From: Lewinellaceae bacterium
GTDB lineage: Bacteria; Bacteroidota; Bacteroidia; Chitinophagales; Saprospiraceae
Length of the DNA: 64,000 nt
Direction of reading: 5' to 3'
NCBI GenBank assembly: GCA_020636355.1
Contig: JACJYB010000004.1
Span: 248,001 to 312,000 of the forward strand
The notes beneath the pieces are model-generated. The model saw nothing but the letters and a program-made list of their open reading frames with translations, made no database searches and had not been told where the DNA came from. Within the stretch, counting starts at the first letter, position 1; every line of letters starts with the position of its first letter. The translations under genes and the position numbers were made by a program. Below are positions 52,647-60,996 of the stretch, in pieces.

Positions 52647-53189
52647 ATGAATCGTACGGAAGCAGAAGCCCTCTTATTTTCGATGACCGAAACCGAAGCC
52701 CTGCGCCGGCATATGCGCAGCGTGGAGCTGGTGATGCGCCGCCTGGCACAGCATTTTGGTGAAGATGAAGAACTTTACGGCATCACCGGCTTGCTCCATG
52801 ATGCCGATTACGAAAAATGGCCGGAAAAGCATCCGGCTCTGATCGTGGAAGAACTCCGCAGGCTGGGAGAAGATGAAATGGCCCATGCGATAGCAGGCCA
52901 TTACACCAAATGGAATGTACCTCGCAACAGCCTGCTGGACAAATGCATCGTCGCAGCCGATGAACTGACCGGGTTTACCTATGCCGCAGCATTGATCCGG
53001 CCTACCAAGATCGATGGCATGGAGCCCAAATCCGTCATTAAAAAATTAAAGACCAAAGGGTTTGCGGCGAGCGTGGACCGCGATGAAGTGTATCAGGGCG
53101 CTGAGATGATCGGTATGGAATTGCCGGATCTCATCAAAATGATCATTGAGGTCCTCACGGAGCATAAAGAGGAAATGGATTTGGTATAA
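52647..53189 (+). CDS. HD-domain phosphohydrolase
   Basis: A 180-residue soluble protein with an HD superfamily core: RRHMRSVELVMRRLA, ITGLLHDADYEKWPEKHP (metal-binding HD) and IAGHYTKWNVPRNSLLDKCIVAADELTGF with a further Asp. This sort of small HDIG-like protein hydrolyses phosphoester substrates, often nucleotides; the substrate is not known. It stands alone behind a long hairpin and in front of convergent genes, so operon context does not help. Confidence 0.78.
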   Translation: MNRTEAEALLFSMTETEALRRHMRSVELVMRRLAQHFGEDEELYGITGLLHDADYEKWPEKHPALIVEELRRLGEDEMAHAIAGHYTKWNVPRNSLLDKCIVAADELTGFTYAAALIRPTKIDGMEPKSVIKKLKTKGFAASVDRDEVYQGAEMIGMELPDLIKMIIEVLTEHKEEMDLV

Positions 53190-53247
53190 TTGATTGCTTG
53201 CGTAAACTGCCCATTGGAAAGCGACCAAATTTACCCGGTCGGATATG

Positions 53248-54312
53248 TTAATTCCAGGGCCCGTTGGTCGTGATGTTCAATACCTGATCATTTAAATCTA
53301 TTTTATACAATCCTCCTGCACACCCAATCCAATAATTTCCCTTTTGATCTTCCGTGATGCTCATGATGGGTTTGGGAACCGGGTAATTTTTAAATACTTC
53401 ACCATCGTATCGATAGACACCCTGATTGATGGTGCCCAACCAAACCTTTCCGGTACGGTCCACATAAATTTCATAACCATCGTTCTCATTTAATCCTTCT
53501 ATCCCGGGAAAATGGATGAAATTTTTTCCGTCATATCTGGTAATGCCGCCCGGTCCGAACCGCTTGTGTTCATCCGGGTCATCTTTTTCTGCGACGCGGG
53601 ACCCAAACCAAATATTACCGGCATGGTCTTCCGCAATGGCTTGTACATTATTCGAATAAAGACCGTCATCTTTGGTAAAATGGGTAAATGATTTGCCGTC
53701 GTAACGAGTAGCGCCGTATCCATCCCGGCCAAACCAGACATTTCCCCTGGAGTCTTCCAGAAAAGCCGTAATCCAATTTTTAGTATCCTCATTGATGGGT
53801 GTATTAATTGAAGGTACCGGAACGGGAAAATCGATAAATTGATCACCCTCGAATTTACAAATTCCTCCCCAGGTCCCTACCCATAAATCACCCTGACTGT
53901 CGATCAGCAAATTACTCACGCGGTTATCACAAAGGGTATTGTCGGTCGAATAATTGGTAAATCTCTGGCCGTCGTATTTGGATATGCCTTCACCGGTACC
54001 AAACCACATATTACCGGCCTTATCCTCAATAATACTGGTAATCCGGTTACTTGGTAAACCTTCTTTGGTGGTCAGATAGGTCAGTGTTTTTCCATCGTAC
54101 CTGGCCACGCCTTTGCTTAATGTTCCAAACCACAGGCTCCCCTTCGCATCTTCAAAAGTTGTCACCACATATTCGCCGATTTGCGTACCAACCTCTTTTT
54201 GCTCACCACTTACTGCTTGCTCCGTCGTGCTGCCAGACGCACAACACCATATGGTCAAAGCAATGAGGAAGGAATATACTCCAAATGGTTTTTTTACATT
54301 ATGAGTCTTCAT
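53248..54312 (-). CDS. Free-standing two-component-regulator-type propeller protein
   Basis: A 354-residue exported protein built of repeated Reg_prop-like blades: DAKGSLWFGTLSKGVARYDGK, KAGNMWFGTGEGISKYDGQ, SQGDLWVGTWGGICKFEG, SRGNVWFGRDGYGATRYDGK, HAGNIWFGSRV, TGKVWLGTINQGVYRYDGE and KGNYWIGCAGGLYK. These blades normally form the sensing domain of hybrid two-component systems such as the one at 24761, but here there is no kinase. The N-terminus IALTIWCCASGS suggests a lipoprotein with a non-canonical lipobox. Its start lies 3 bases after the stop of YceI on the same strand, so the two probably act together. Ligand unknown. Confidence 0.78.
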   Translation of the reverse strand: MKTHNVKKPFGVYSFLIALTIWCCASGSTTEQAVSGEQKEVGTQIGEYVVTTFEDAKGSLWFGTLSKGVARYDGKTLTYLTTKEGLPSNRITSIIEDKAGNMWFGTGEGISKYDGQRFTNYSTDNTLCDNRVSNLLIDSQGDLWVGTWGGICKFEGDQFIDFPVPVPSINTPINEDTKNWITAFLEDSRGNVWFGRDGYGATRYDGKSFTHFTKDDGLYSNNVQAIAEDHAGNIWFGSRVAEKDDPDEHKRFGPGGITRYDGKNFIHFPGIEGLNENDGYEIYVDRTGKVWLGTINQGVYRYDGEVFKNYPVPKPIMSITEDQKGNYWIGCAGGLYKIDLNDQVLNITTNGPWN

Positions 54313-54315
54313 AAG

Positions 54316-54882
54316 TTATTGGAAGATCAGGTTAATATGGAATCCAATGGCATCTGAAATAGCTTCATCTTTAAGCATATAATTGAAGTTAACACCCCAG
54401 TCATTGCGGTCAATTTTAAATTTTGTATTTATTTCTTTTTTATCGGGGTCCATCTCCGCCCGGAACCGGATCGATTTTGAAATGTTTTTAATGGTTAGGA
54501 CGGCTTCTATTTCCGCATGGGTTTTATCTGAATACGAAATTCCCGTAATAACCAATCTGGACTCGGGATATTCCTTTACGTTAAAAAAGTCCTTGGATTT
54601 TAAATGGTCTACGAGACTTTTTTTGGCATCTTCAATGGTTATGTCCGTGTTAGAAATGGAGTTCATGTCAATGACAAAATGACCTCCGGTTATTTCACCA
54701 TTCGTCATTATCAATTCTCCCTCCTTGAGGCCGATAAACCCTTCGTGGCCACCAAAATAAAAAGTATATTCTCCCATCCATTTCAGGGAGCTTTCGGCGG
54801 TATTGATTTGCAGTCCTTCCTGAGCATGACTACCGGACAACGCTAGGGCGATTGCACCCAGGACAAAGATTATTTTCTTCAT
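54316..54882 (-). CDS. YceI-family exported lipid-binding-type protein
   Basis: A 188-residue protein with a signal peptide (MKKIIFVLGAIALALSGSHA). The YceI fold features are SSLKWMGEYTFYFGGHEGFIGLKEGELIM, the ITGGHFVIDMNSISNTDI strand, LVDHLKSKDFFNVKEYPES (the classic HLKSxDFFxVxxYP motif) and KIDRNDWGVNF. YceI relatives are lipocalin-like and bind isoprenoid-type ligands. It is followed directly by the propeller gene at 53248, a close pairing that suggests one transcript and perhaps one complex. The ligand is not known. Confidence 0.9.
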   Translation of the reverse strand: MKKIIFVLGAIALALSGSHAQEGLQINTAESSLKWMGEYTFYFGGHEGFIGLKEGELIMTNGEITGGHFVIDMNSISNTDITIEDAKKSLVDHLKSKDFFNVKEYPESRLVITGISYSDKTHAEIEAVLTIKNISKSIRFRAEMDPDKKEINTKFKIDRNDWGVNFNYMLKDEAISDAIGFHINLIFQ

Positions 54883-55102
54883 GCGATTTTATTTTTGACA
54901 AACTAACCGCACTTTTAAATGGGATGCTGTAAAAGGCTTGTAAAACAGTGTAAATCGAGTGTAAAACAACAAATGAGTAGGGAGTATTTAGTAGTCAGTA
55001 TTCAGAAATAATAAATATTGCTACGAATTACTGACTACTGATTACTGACTACTGACTACTGATTACTGTCTACTGACTACTGACTACTGACTACTAAATC
55101 CT
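54883..55102. other. Intergenic stretch with heptamer repeats
   Basis: The 220 bases contain an AT-rich region and then the heptamer array at 55029-55095. TTAGTTTG near 54899 (minus strand) may be a weak promoter for YceI. No gene is seen. Confidence 0.4.
55029..55095. repeat. Nine-copy TACTGAY heptamer array
   Basis: Nine consecutive units of the form TACTGAC, TACTGAT or TACTGTC are followed by TACTAAATC. The unit and the closing TACTAAA also occur in the gap at 30131-30170 and in part near 37411. No spacers are present, so it is a simple tandem repeat and not a CRISPR. Confidence 0.8.
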
Positions 55103-55927
55103 TTAATCCCCTATTTTGCCCAGTTCAATACCTTCCGAGTAGGCAACCTCAATTCCGGATTCGTTAAAGGCATGCTTGATGCGCTGATAGGTCTCAAAGG
55201 TGGCCGTCCAGTAATCATCCGGCAGGATACAGGGCCGCACGCTAACGAGAATGTTGTGGCTGTCAAAGGACTCGATTCCGATAATTGGAGCAGGTTCCTG
55301 CAGGATAACCGGAAAATTATGCAGTGCTTTTTCAATGGTTTCGCGCACCTTTGGAAAGCTTTCCGAATAAGCCATAGTGACCTTCAATTCGAGACGGATG
55401 TAGTTTTTCATCGAGAAATTGGTGATGATGCTATCGGTCACTTTTCCGTTGGGCACGATGAGCGTTTTATTTCCAGGTGTCACTAATAAAGTGTTGAAAA
55501 TCTCAATGCGTTCTACCCGACCAAAGACATCCGAAATCTGCACCCAATCACCGACTTTGTAGGGTTTGAAAAAAATGATGGTCATGCCAGATGCGAAATT
55601 TCCCAAAAAGCCCTGTAAGGCCAAACCAATGGCGAACACAATACCTGCCAGGACGCCCACAATGGAGGAAACCTGAAAACCTAATGTGCCGGCGGCAAAT
55701 AAGACAACAATTATCTTTAAAGCAATGCTGGCCATTGAAGTCAGAAAGCCTTCCAACTCGGGAGAGATAAAAGCCTTGGCGAGTATTCGATGGAGGACAA
55801 GCAGTACTTTTTTCACCAGCCAAAAGCCAATCAGCAGAATGGCTATAGCCAGGATGAATTTGGGTGCTATTTCCCAGATCCAGGTACCCAAATTTTTGAT
55901 AAAATCATTCAAATTCGCAGTATCCAT
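55103..55927 (-). CDS. mscS: Small-conductance mechanosensitive channel (MscS family)
   Basis: A 274-residue protein with an N-terminal three-helix bundle (about residues 17-38, 60-85, 88-112). The pore helix pattern is VGVLAGIVFAIGLALQGFLGNFASGM, the core MscS motif. The beta domain follows: KPYKVGDWVQISDVFGRVERIEIFNTLLVTPGNKTLIVPNGKVTDS. It releases solutes when the membrane is stretched. The length matches E. coli MscS (286 residues). It is a single-gene unit on the minus strand; family and topology are clear. Confidence 0.93.
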   Translation of the reverse strand: MDTANLNDFIKNLGTWIWEIAPKFILAIAILLIGFWLVKKVLLVLHRILAKAFISPELEGFLTSMASIALKIIVVLFAAGTLGFQVSSIVGVLAGIVFAIGLALQGFLGNFASGMTIIFFKPYKVGDWVQISDVFGRVERIEIFNTLLVTPGNKTLIVPNGKVTDSIITNFSMKNYIRLELKVTMAYSESFPKVRETIEKALHNFPVILQEPAPIIGIESFDSHNILVSVRPCILPDDYWTATFETYQRIKHAFNESGIEVAYSEGIELGKIGD

Positions 55928-56042
55928 GGGAACGTATTAGTAGTCATAAAGGATAAATTGCAGGAGCTGGGACAGACAAAACCTAGTAACAAGCTATTGG
56001 AGAGAATCTGGAAATTCAGCGTCATTATCCTGAAATCTTATT

Positions 56043-56492
56043 TCATTCTTCCTCCCAATCGTAATCGACCAATCCAGTGCGTACATATTCCTCATACCGC
56101 TGCTGATGGTAATCCGTCCATTGTTTTCGGTAGGGCGAATTATTAACCTCCTGCGTGAAGGCAGATCGGGGCTGTTTACCCTGCAGCGCATCGTACAGCA
56201 GGTCGGTAAAATAGACCGGCAAGGTCACGTCTACCATAAAATCCGTCATGACCTGATGATGATCAAACTCGTCCATGGGTTCTACAATGGCGAAATCATC
56301 CTCATTGGCTTCGACAAAATCCAGGAATTCACTCCATTCGGAAGGCAAGTTATCGAAGAACTCGTCATCATCGGGCAGGAAGTTCACATCACCGGTAGGA
56401 CGATGTAAATAACAAATCTTTCCGCCCTGTACTTCACGGGAAATTGTTTGAACGAGCTCATCATTCGGCTCAAAAGGCAACCTTTTCGTCAC
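56043..56492 (-). CDS. UPF0158-like hypothetical protein
   Basis: A 149-residue acidic protein with a GTG start (MTKRLPFEPNDELVQTIS); there is no nearby in-frame ATG. It contains GGKICYLHRPTGDVNFLPDDD and FAIVEPMDEFDHHQVMTDFMVDV. The combination of a tyrosine/histidine-type dipeptide with a later acidic helix and a DYDWEEE end resembles UPF0158 proteins, whose role is not established. No signal peptide or membrane helix is seen. It lies alone between MscS and RidA. Moderate confidence that it is real, low that the family name is exact. Confidence 0.6.
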   Translation of the reverse strand: MTKRLPFEPNDELVQTISREVQGGKICYLHRPTGDVNFLPDDDEFFDNLPSEWSEFLDFVEANEDDFAIVEPMDEFDHHQVMTDFMVDVTLPVYFTDLLYDALQGKQPRSAFTQEVNNSPYRKQWTDYHQQRYEEYVRTGLVDYDWEEE

Positions 56493-56521
56493 GAGAAAAA
56501 AAGGATTTAGAGGTTTGAATG

Positions 56522-57097
56522 TTAAGGGTATACTTCTGCTATCAATTCGATCTCGACGGCAATATTCCGGGGCAAGGATCCCATGCCAACAGCAGATCTA
56601 GCGTGTCGACCATTTTCACCAAATACCTGGACCAAGAGGTCCGAGCAGCCATTCACCACTTCCGGCTGATTTCCAAAGTCCGGGGTACAATTCACCATCC
56701 CCAACACTTTTACAATACGTTTGATCTTTTTCAGATCACCGACTTCAGCCTTGAGCGATGCAATCAACTGAATGGCAGCCAACTTCGCCGCTTCATAACC
56801 TTGCTCCTGGGTTATATCAGCACCTACTTTTCCGGTTATGTATCCGCCGTCCGGTGTATTAGGACCTTTTCCGGAGGTATAAACCAGATTGCCTACCCTT
56901 ACCGTATTTACATAATTCGCTACAGGCGCACCCACTTCCGGAAGTGTGATGCCTAATTCCTGTAATTTTGCTTCTGGATTGTACGATGGATCCATGCTTT
57001 CCTGATTTTCGTTGTTGGCTGGCTGAGAAGCGGTCGGAGCTTCACAACCGGTGGCCAATATTAGGATAAAAAAAGCAAATGAATAAAAGACTTTCAT
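56522..57097 (-). CDS. Exported RidA-family lipoprotein
   Basis: A 191-residue protein. The first 18 residues form a lipoprotein signal (MKVFYSFAFFILILATGC) with an ATGC lipobox, followed by a Gln/Asn-rich spacer. Residues about 45-190 are a RidA/YjgF domain: PVANYVNTVRVGNLVYTSGKGP, EQGYEAAKLAAIQLIASLKAEVGDLKKIKRIVKV and ARSAVGMGSLPRNIAVEIELIAEVYP, where the Arg before AV is the family's catalytic Arg. RidA hydrolyses reactive enamines and imines in the cytoplasm. Export to the envelope is unusual; whether it keeps this chemistry outside is open. Single gene, minus strand. Confidence 0.85.
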   Translation of the reverse strand: MKVFYSFAFFILILATGCEAPTASQPANNENQESMDPSYNPEAKLQELGITLPEVGAPVANYVNTVRVGNLVYTSGKGPNTPDGGYITGKVGADITQEQGYEAAKLAAIQLIASLKAEVGDLKKIKRIVKVLGMVNCTPDFGNQPEVVNGCSDLLVQVFGENGRHARSAVGMGSLPRNIAVEIELIAEVYP

Positions 57098-57257
57098 AAT
57101 TCTGTTGATTCTGCCGATGAAGATATAAAATCAAGAAATATTCCGACAACTGTTTATCCCGCCCTCTAAAATAAAATCTGCTTTGCCAAAAGAGACTCCT
57201 TGCGCTATGTTCACGCGATGAAAAATAACTACCTTTTGAACCCAAATTGCTAGAATC

Positions 57258-58112
57258 ATGTCTGAATCAATCCTGACCGCTGCGGCGTTAAATCAATATC
57301 TGAATCAGCCAGACTGGCGGGTATTTGATGCCAGGTTCTCTTTGGCGGATCCGATGGCCGGAGAAAGGGCTTACCGGGAAGGTCATATCCCTGGGGCCAT
57401 TTACGCTCATCTGGACCGGGATTTATCCCAGCCCATCGTACCAGGAGTGACGGGCAGACATCCTTTACCGGAAAAAAAGCATTGGGAGGAGACCCTGAAG
57501 AAATGGGGACTGCACCGTGATTTGACGCTGATTGTTTATGATGACCAGATTGGTGGCATTGCCGCCCGATTGTGGTGGATGCTCCGATGGTCCGGCTTCT
57601 CAAAGGTTATGGTTCTCGATGGAGGCTGGCAAGCCTGGGTGGCGAATGGATACCCGATCAACCAAGACATTCCTATTCCCGGTTCATCTGCTTTCATCCC
57701 TGAATATCATGACGACTGGCTGGTCCCTGTCGAAGAGGTAGAACGGTGGAGGCAAGATCCGGCATTTTGCGTTGTCGACAGCCGCGAAGCCATTCGATAC
57801 CGCGGCGAACAAGAACCCATTGACCCGGTAGCGGGGCATATACCTGGCGCGGTCAACCTGCCATTTGGCGAAAACATGACTTCCACAAAAGCCTGGAAAT
57901 CAGTCACCGAATTACACGATAGGTTTTCGCTGATTGCCAATCAGGCATCTGCCGATCGGACGGTATTTTATTGCGGCTCAGGAGTGACTGCTTGTCACAA
58001 CATACTTGCTTATCATCAGGCAGGTTTTGGAATGCCCAGACTCTATGCCGGTTCCTGGAGCCACTGGATTACGGATGCAAAACGGCCCGTGGCGCTAGGG
58101 GAAAATCCCTGA
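57258..58112 (+). CDS. sseA: Thiosulfate/3-mercaptopyruvate sulfurtransferase
   Basis: A 284-residue tandem rhodanese. The N-terminal, probably inactive domain covers about 1-140 (LNQPDWRVFDARFSLADP, AYREGHIPGAIYAHLDRDLS). The C-terminal domain ends with VFYCGSGVTACHNIL, where the Cys in CGSGVTA is the sulfur-carrying nucleophile. That loop suits a 3-mercaptopyruvate sulfurtransferase better than thiosulfate (CRKGVT). The enzyme would transfer sulfur to cyanide or thiols and help cysteine turnover. It converges with clpB across 5 bases. The ATG at 57258 is natural; TACCTTTTG about 25 bases upstream may be a degenerate -7 box. Confidence 0.92.
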   Translation: MSESILTAAALNQYLNQPDWRVFDARFSLADPMAGERAYREGHIPGAIYAHLDRDLSQPIVPGVTGRHPLPEKKHWEETLKKWGLHRDLTLIVYDDQIGGIAARLWWMLRWSGFSKVMVLDGGWQAWVANGYPINQDIPIPGSSAFIPEYHDDWLVPVEEVERWRQDPAFCVVDSREAIRYRGEQEPIDPVAGHIPGAVNLPFGENMTSTKAWKSVTELHDRFSLIANQASADRTVFYCGSGVTACHNILAYHQAGFGMPRLYAGSWSHWITDAKRPVALGENP

Positions 58113-58117
58113 TTGGG

Positions 58118-60901
58118 TTACTCCTGTTTGTTTTCGTGGCTTTTGGATCCTGACCGGCGGGTACGTTTGACTTGTTTTACTGCGTCATTTACCTCGTCCG
58201 TAGCTTTGATCAGTTCGTTCAGTTGCTGTTTTCGCTGAGGATCCTCCTGCTTGGTTTCGCTTTTTTTGACTGCTTTGGTTTCTTCGGCGAGCGGTTTACT
58301 TACACCATTAAAAACAAATTGTCCATCCTTTGCATCAATGACCATCGCCGTGCCCGGACCGGCTGCCCCACCCAGCACTTGTTTGGCTAATTCGTTGACC
58401 AGCTCTTTCTGGATAACCCGCTTTAAAGGCCGGGCACCGAATTCCGGATCATAACCAAGATCCGTAAGCAGGTCCAACGCTGCCGGTGTCAATTCCAGAC
58501 TGATGCCTTGCTGACCCAAATTTTTCCGAACACTTTTCAGCAACAATCCTGCGATTTGCTTGATCTCCTCTTTGGTTAATGGCAGGAACATGATTTTCTC
58601 ATCGATCCGGTTGAGAAATTCCGGCCTCAGATTTTCTTTCAACTGGTTAAAGACTTCCTGCTTGGTGGTTTCTATGATCTCGGCCCGGTGATCGGCACCC
58701 AGGGCATCGAGGTCTTCGAAGTTTTCCAGGATGACATCCGAAGCCATGTTAGAGGTCATTATGATGATGGTATTTTTAAAGTTGGCCACTCTTCCTTTAT
58801 TATCGGTCAACCGGCCGTCATCCAAGACCTGCAGCAAGATGTTAAAGGTATCCGGATGTGCCTTTTCGATCTCATCCATGAGAATGATGGAATACGGCCG
58901 ACGGCGTACGGCTTCGGTAAGCTGACCGCCTTCTTCGTAGCCTACATATCCGGGAGGCGCCCCCACCAGCCGGGAAGCAGCATGTTTTTCCTGATATTCA
59001 CTCATATCAATGCGGGTAATGGCGCGCTCGTCATCAAACAAAACCACAGCCAAAGCTTTGGCGAGCTCTGTCTTACCGACCCCCGTAGGACCGAGAAAGA
59101 TAAATGAACCGATAGGCCGATTAGGGTCCTGCATACCGGCACGACTCCTGCGCACTGCATCGGAAACAGCCCGCACCGCTTCTTTCTGACCAATCAGGCG
59201 CTCTCCGATCTTTTCTTCCAGGTGCAATAATTTTTCCTTCTCGCTCTGCAGCATGCGCTGAACCGGTATTCCCGTCCAGCGGGCTACCACCTCCGCGACG
59301 TCATTGGCAGTCACTTCTTCGTTAGTAAACCGATCTTCTTCGGGAAGCGCATTCAGAACCTTTTCTTTTTCAATCAATTCGGCCTTCAGCTTTTCGATCT
59401 CCCCGTAACGTATCTGGGCTACTTTATCAAATTCCGCGTTGCGTTCGGCCTTGCTTGCCTCCTGTTCTTTTTCGTCGATTTGTTTTTTCAGGTTTTGAAT
59501 GGCATCGACCTGTTCTTTTTCATTGTGCCATTGGGAACGTTTGCTATTGGCTTTTTCCCGGGCATTGGCCAATAGTTCCGTAATCTGTTTCAGCTTAACC
59601 TGATTGTTCTCCCGCTTGATGGCTTCCCGTTCGATCTCCAGCTGCTGGACACGGCGATCCAATTCATCAATTTCATCCGGTACGGAATCCAGCTCCAGGC
59701 GAAGTTTGGCGGCAGCTTCGTCAATAAGGTCCAGGGCCTTGTCCGGTAAGCGCCGGTCGGTGATGTACCGGCTGGATAGCTCAGCGGCAGCCACCAAGGC
59801 TTCATCCAGGATATCTATCTTGTGGTACACTTCAAATTTTTCCTGGACGCCTCTCAGGATGGATATGGTATCGGCCACGCTGGGTTCATCCACGTAGACG
59901 GTCTGAAAGCGTCGGACCAAAGCCTTGTCCTGTTCGAAATACTTCTGGAATTCATCCGGAGTGGTAGCTCCGATGACCCTGAGCTCTCCGCGTGCTAATG
60001 CCGGCTTCAGAATATTGGCCGCATCCAGGGCACCATTACCACCACCTGTGCCAATCAGCGTATGAATCTCATCGATAAACAGGATGACCTCTCCCTGGGA
60101 TGCATTAACCTCGTCAATGACCCCTTTCAGCCGTTCTTCAAACTCTCCTTTAAATTTCGCTCCGGCAACCAAACCTGCCATATCCAGCGTGAGGATGCGT
60201 TTCTTTCGCAGATTCTCCGGAACATCTTTTTTTACAATACGCCAGGCAATACCTTCGACAATGGCGGTCTTACCTACCCCGGCATCACCTACCAGGATGG
60301 GATTGTTCTTGCTTCTCCGGGATAAGATCTGCAGGATACGGCGGATCTCGTCATCCCGCCCGACAATCGGATCCAGCTCCCCATTGGCAGCCCGGTCATT
60401 CAGATTGATGGTGTATTTTTTAAGTGCGTTGTATTGATTGTCGACATTCGGGTCGTCTACTTTCCTCCCCTGTCTGAGCTCGCGGATGGCTTCTTTCATC
60501 GCGGTCTCCGTAGCACCCAATCCCTGCAGGAGGCTGGCCGCTTTGTCTTTTCCTTGCAGGATACCCAGCAAGATCAGTTCGACGGAGATGTATTCGTCGC
60601 CGAAAATGGGCATGATTTTTTTAGCCCGTGCCAGCGCCGCGTTGGCATCGCTGCTGAGAAACTGTTTGTTGGCGCCTTCAGAGCGCGGATAGTTGCGGAT
60701 AGCCTGGTCCAGTATGGTGCGCAACTGATCCATGTCCACATGCATTTTCTGCAATAGGAATGAACTGATACTTTCCTCTGAATTCATAATACCCAATAGC
60801 AGGTGTGTGGTGTCGACCTGCTGCTGATGGAGCGTTCCCGCCAGCTTCTGGCCTTCAAGAATACACTCCTGAGCTTTTATGGTAAAATCGTCGTAAGTCA
60901 T
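58118..60901 (-). CDS. clpB: ClpB protein disaggregase with extended C-terminus
   Basis: A 927-residue ATPase of the Hsp100 family. Order: Clp N-terminal domain (about 1-150), first AAA+ module with Walker A GDAGVGKT, coiled-coil M-domain (about 410-530), second AAA+ module with Walker A GPTGVGKTE and Walker B DEIEKAHPD, and a ClpB-type D2-small domain ending in VLGGAAGPGTAMVIDAKDG. It extracts aggregated proteins together with DnaK. After the small domain a tail of about 60 residues follows (KQEDPQRKQQLNELIKATDEV..., ending SGSKSHENKQE), which makes it longer than the usual 860-870. The minus-strand -7 box TAATTTTG lies at 60923-60930. Confidence 0.95.
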   Translation of the reverse strand: MTYDDFTIKAQECILEGQKLAGTLHQQQVDTTHLLLGIMNSEESISSFLLQKMHVDMDQLRTILDQAIRNYPRSEGANKQFLSSDANAALARAKKIMPIFGDEYISVELILLGILQGKDKAASLLQGLGATETAMKEAIRELRQGRKVDDPNVDNQYNALKKYTINLNDRAANGELDPIVGRDDEIRRILQILSRRSKNNPILVGDAGVGKTAIVEGIAWRIVKKDVPENLRKKRILTLDMAGLVAGAKFKGEFEERLKGVIDEVNASQGEVILFIDEIHTLIGTGGGNGALDAANILKPALARGELRVIGATTPDEFQKYFEQDKALVRRFQTVYVDEPSVADTISILRGVQEKFEVYHKIDILDEALVAAAELSSRYITDRRLPDKALDLIDEAAAKLRLELDSVPDEIDELDRRVQQLEIEREAIKRENNQVKLKQITELLANAREKANSKRSQWHNEKEQVDAIQNLKKQIDEKEQEASKAERNAEFDKVAQIRYGEIEKLKAELIEKEKVLNALPEEDRFTNEEVTANDVAEVVARWTGIPVQRMLQSEKEKLLHLEEKIGERLIGQKEAVRAVSDAVRRSRAGMQDPNRPIGSFIFLGPTGVGKTELAKALAVVLFDDERAITRIDMSEYQEKHAASRLVGAPPGYVGYEEGGQLTEAVRRRPYSIILMDEIEKAHPDTFNILLQVLDDGRLTDNKGRVANFKNTIIIMTSNMASDVILENFEDLDALGADHRAEIIETTKQEVFNQLKENLRPEFLNRIDEKIMFLPLTKEEIKQIAGLLLKSVRKNLGQQGISLELTPAALDLLTDLGYDPEFGARPLKRVIQKELVNELAKQVLGGAAGPGTAMVIDAKDGQFVFNGVSKPLAEETKAVKKSETKQEDPQRKQQLNELIKATDEVNDAVKQVKRTRRSGSKSHENKQE

Positions 60902-60922
60902 AAACTTTTTGCGTTAGGTGTC

Positions 60923-60930
60923 CAAAATTA
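60923..60930 (-). promoter_or_regulatory. -7 promoter box of clpB
   Basis: TAATTTTG on the minus strand fits TAnnTTTG and ends 21 bases before the clpB ATG at 60901. No clear -33 box was seen. Confidence 0.4.
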
Positions 60931-60996
60931 GCACAAATGCCTTTAATTCATGGTGATGGCCTCAAGTTCAGGAAATGAACATCCTACGCCACCGCA

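Noticed and set aside
55029..55095. Possible CRISPR-like array
   Set aside because: Units are 7 bases with no spacers and no cas genes nearby, so it is a simple tandem repeat.
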